Part shown: piece after piece, positions 63,952-64,000 of the stretch
Numbering within the stretch: the stretch's first letter is position 1
Layout: each line of letters begins with the position of its first letter
Assembly (NCBI GenBank): GCA_018266915.1
Contig: JAFDZM010000024.1
Coordinates: 62,001 to 126,000 of the forward strand
Source of the DNA: Bacteroidota bacterium
GTDB lineage: Bacteria; Bacteroidota; Bacteroidia; Sphingobacteriales; Sphingobacteriaceae
Length of the DNA: 64,000 nucleotides
Direction: 5' to 3'
Notes under the pieces: generated by a model
What the model was told of the DNA's origin: nothing
The model's input: the letters and a program-made list of their open reading frames with translations, nothing else
Database searches by the model: none
Position numbers and translations under genes: made by a program

Positions 63952-64000
63952 GCCCGGATGGCGAAATTGGTAAACGTTGCGGTCTCAGAAGCCGTTGAGA
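63952..64000 (+). tRNA. tRNA-Leu (CAG), 5' part, cut by window end
   Basis: Acceptor GCCCGGA, D arm GGCGAAATTGGTAAACG, anticodon stem-loop GCGGT-CTCAGAA-GCCGT with CAG, and the start of a long variable arm (TGAGA). The rest lies outside the window. Confidence 0.85.

Overview
The window looks like chromosomal DNA of a Bacteroidota member close to the Sphingobacteriaceae (Mucilaginibacter/Pedobacter-like); this is inferred, no search was possible. Support: promoters of the TAnnTTTG type, Bacteroidota families (DUF5777, DUF4468, DUF2147, many-PAS kinases), a fused ccoNO cytochrome oxidase gene, intergenic REP-like palindromes, and many lipoproteins with an S/A-C lipobox.

1-8 kb: minus-strand surface polysaccharide cluster (glycosyltransferases, Wzx flippase, two polymerase/ligase-like membrane proteins) broken up by palindromic repeats. 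8.2-12.3 kb: ECF sigma factor, a membrane-anchored beta-barrel protein, then YceI, DUF5777 and Rieske genes in one plus-strand run. 12.4-15.2 kb: AT-rich accessory block with a secreted HEALH metallopeptidase-like lipoprotein and two small secreted proteins. 15.3-27.2 kb: mixed single genes (LacI-type regulator, OmpA lipoprotein, NTF2-like lipoproteins, tRNA-Gln, acyltransferase, HicAB toxin-antitoxin, a palindromic repeat pair beside a broken SGNH-hydrolase gene, SRPBCC pair, GlxA-type regulator). 27.2-32.3 kb: response regulators and two large histidine kinases.

32.8-62.1 kb is the most striking part: a low-oxygen island. It encodes a soluble FixL-like heme-PAS kinase, and directly overlapping it a single protein joining a FixJ-type receiver to a CRP/FNR DNA-binding module. 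Around them lie cbb3 oxidase (ccoNO, Q, P) with its assembly genes (ccoG, H, SafE-like, I, S), oxygen-independent coproporphyrinogen oxidase (hemN), D-lactate-type dehydrogenase, phosphoketolase plus acetate kinase, a MacAB-like efflux system, an L,D-transpeptidase, universal stress proteins, a magnesium P-type ATPase and unknown proteins. Reading the promoter regions by eye, ten operons in this island share one geometry: two 12-bp CRP/FNR-type palindromes (TGAY-N4-RTCA, some degenerate) exactly 22 bp apart, then a -7 box (nAnnTTTR) starting exactly 35 bp after the start of the proximal palindrome. Six promoters have one full and one degenerate palindrome, three have two full ones, one has only degenerate ones. 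The simplest reading is that FixL senses oxygen, phosphorylates the receiver-CRP fusion, and that protein activates the whole island.

62.2-64 kb: tRNA-Lys, a YCF48/BNR-like secreted protein, a DUF2147 protein, and the start of a tRNA-Leu gene cut by the window edge.
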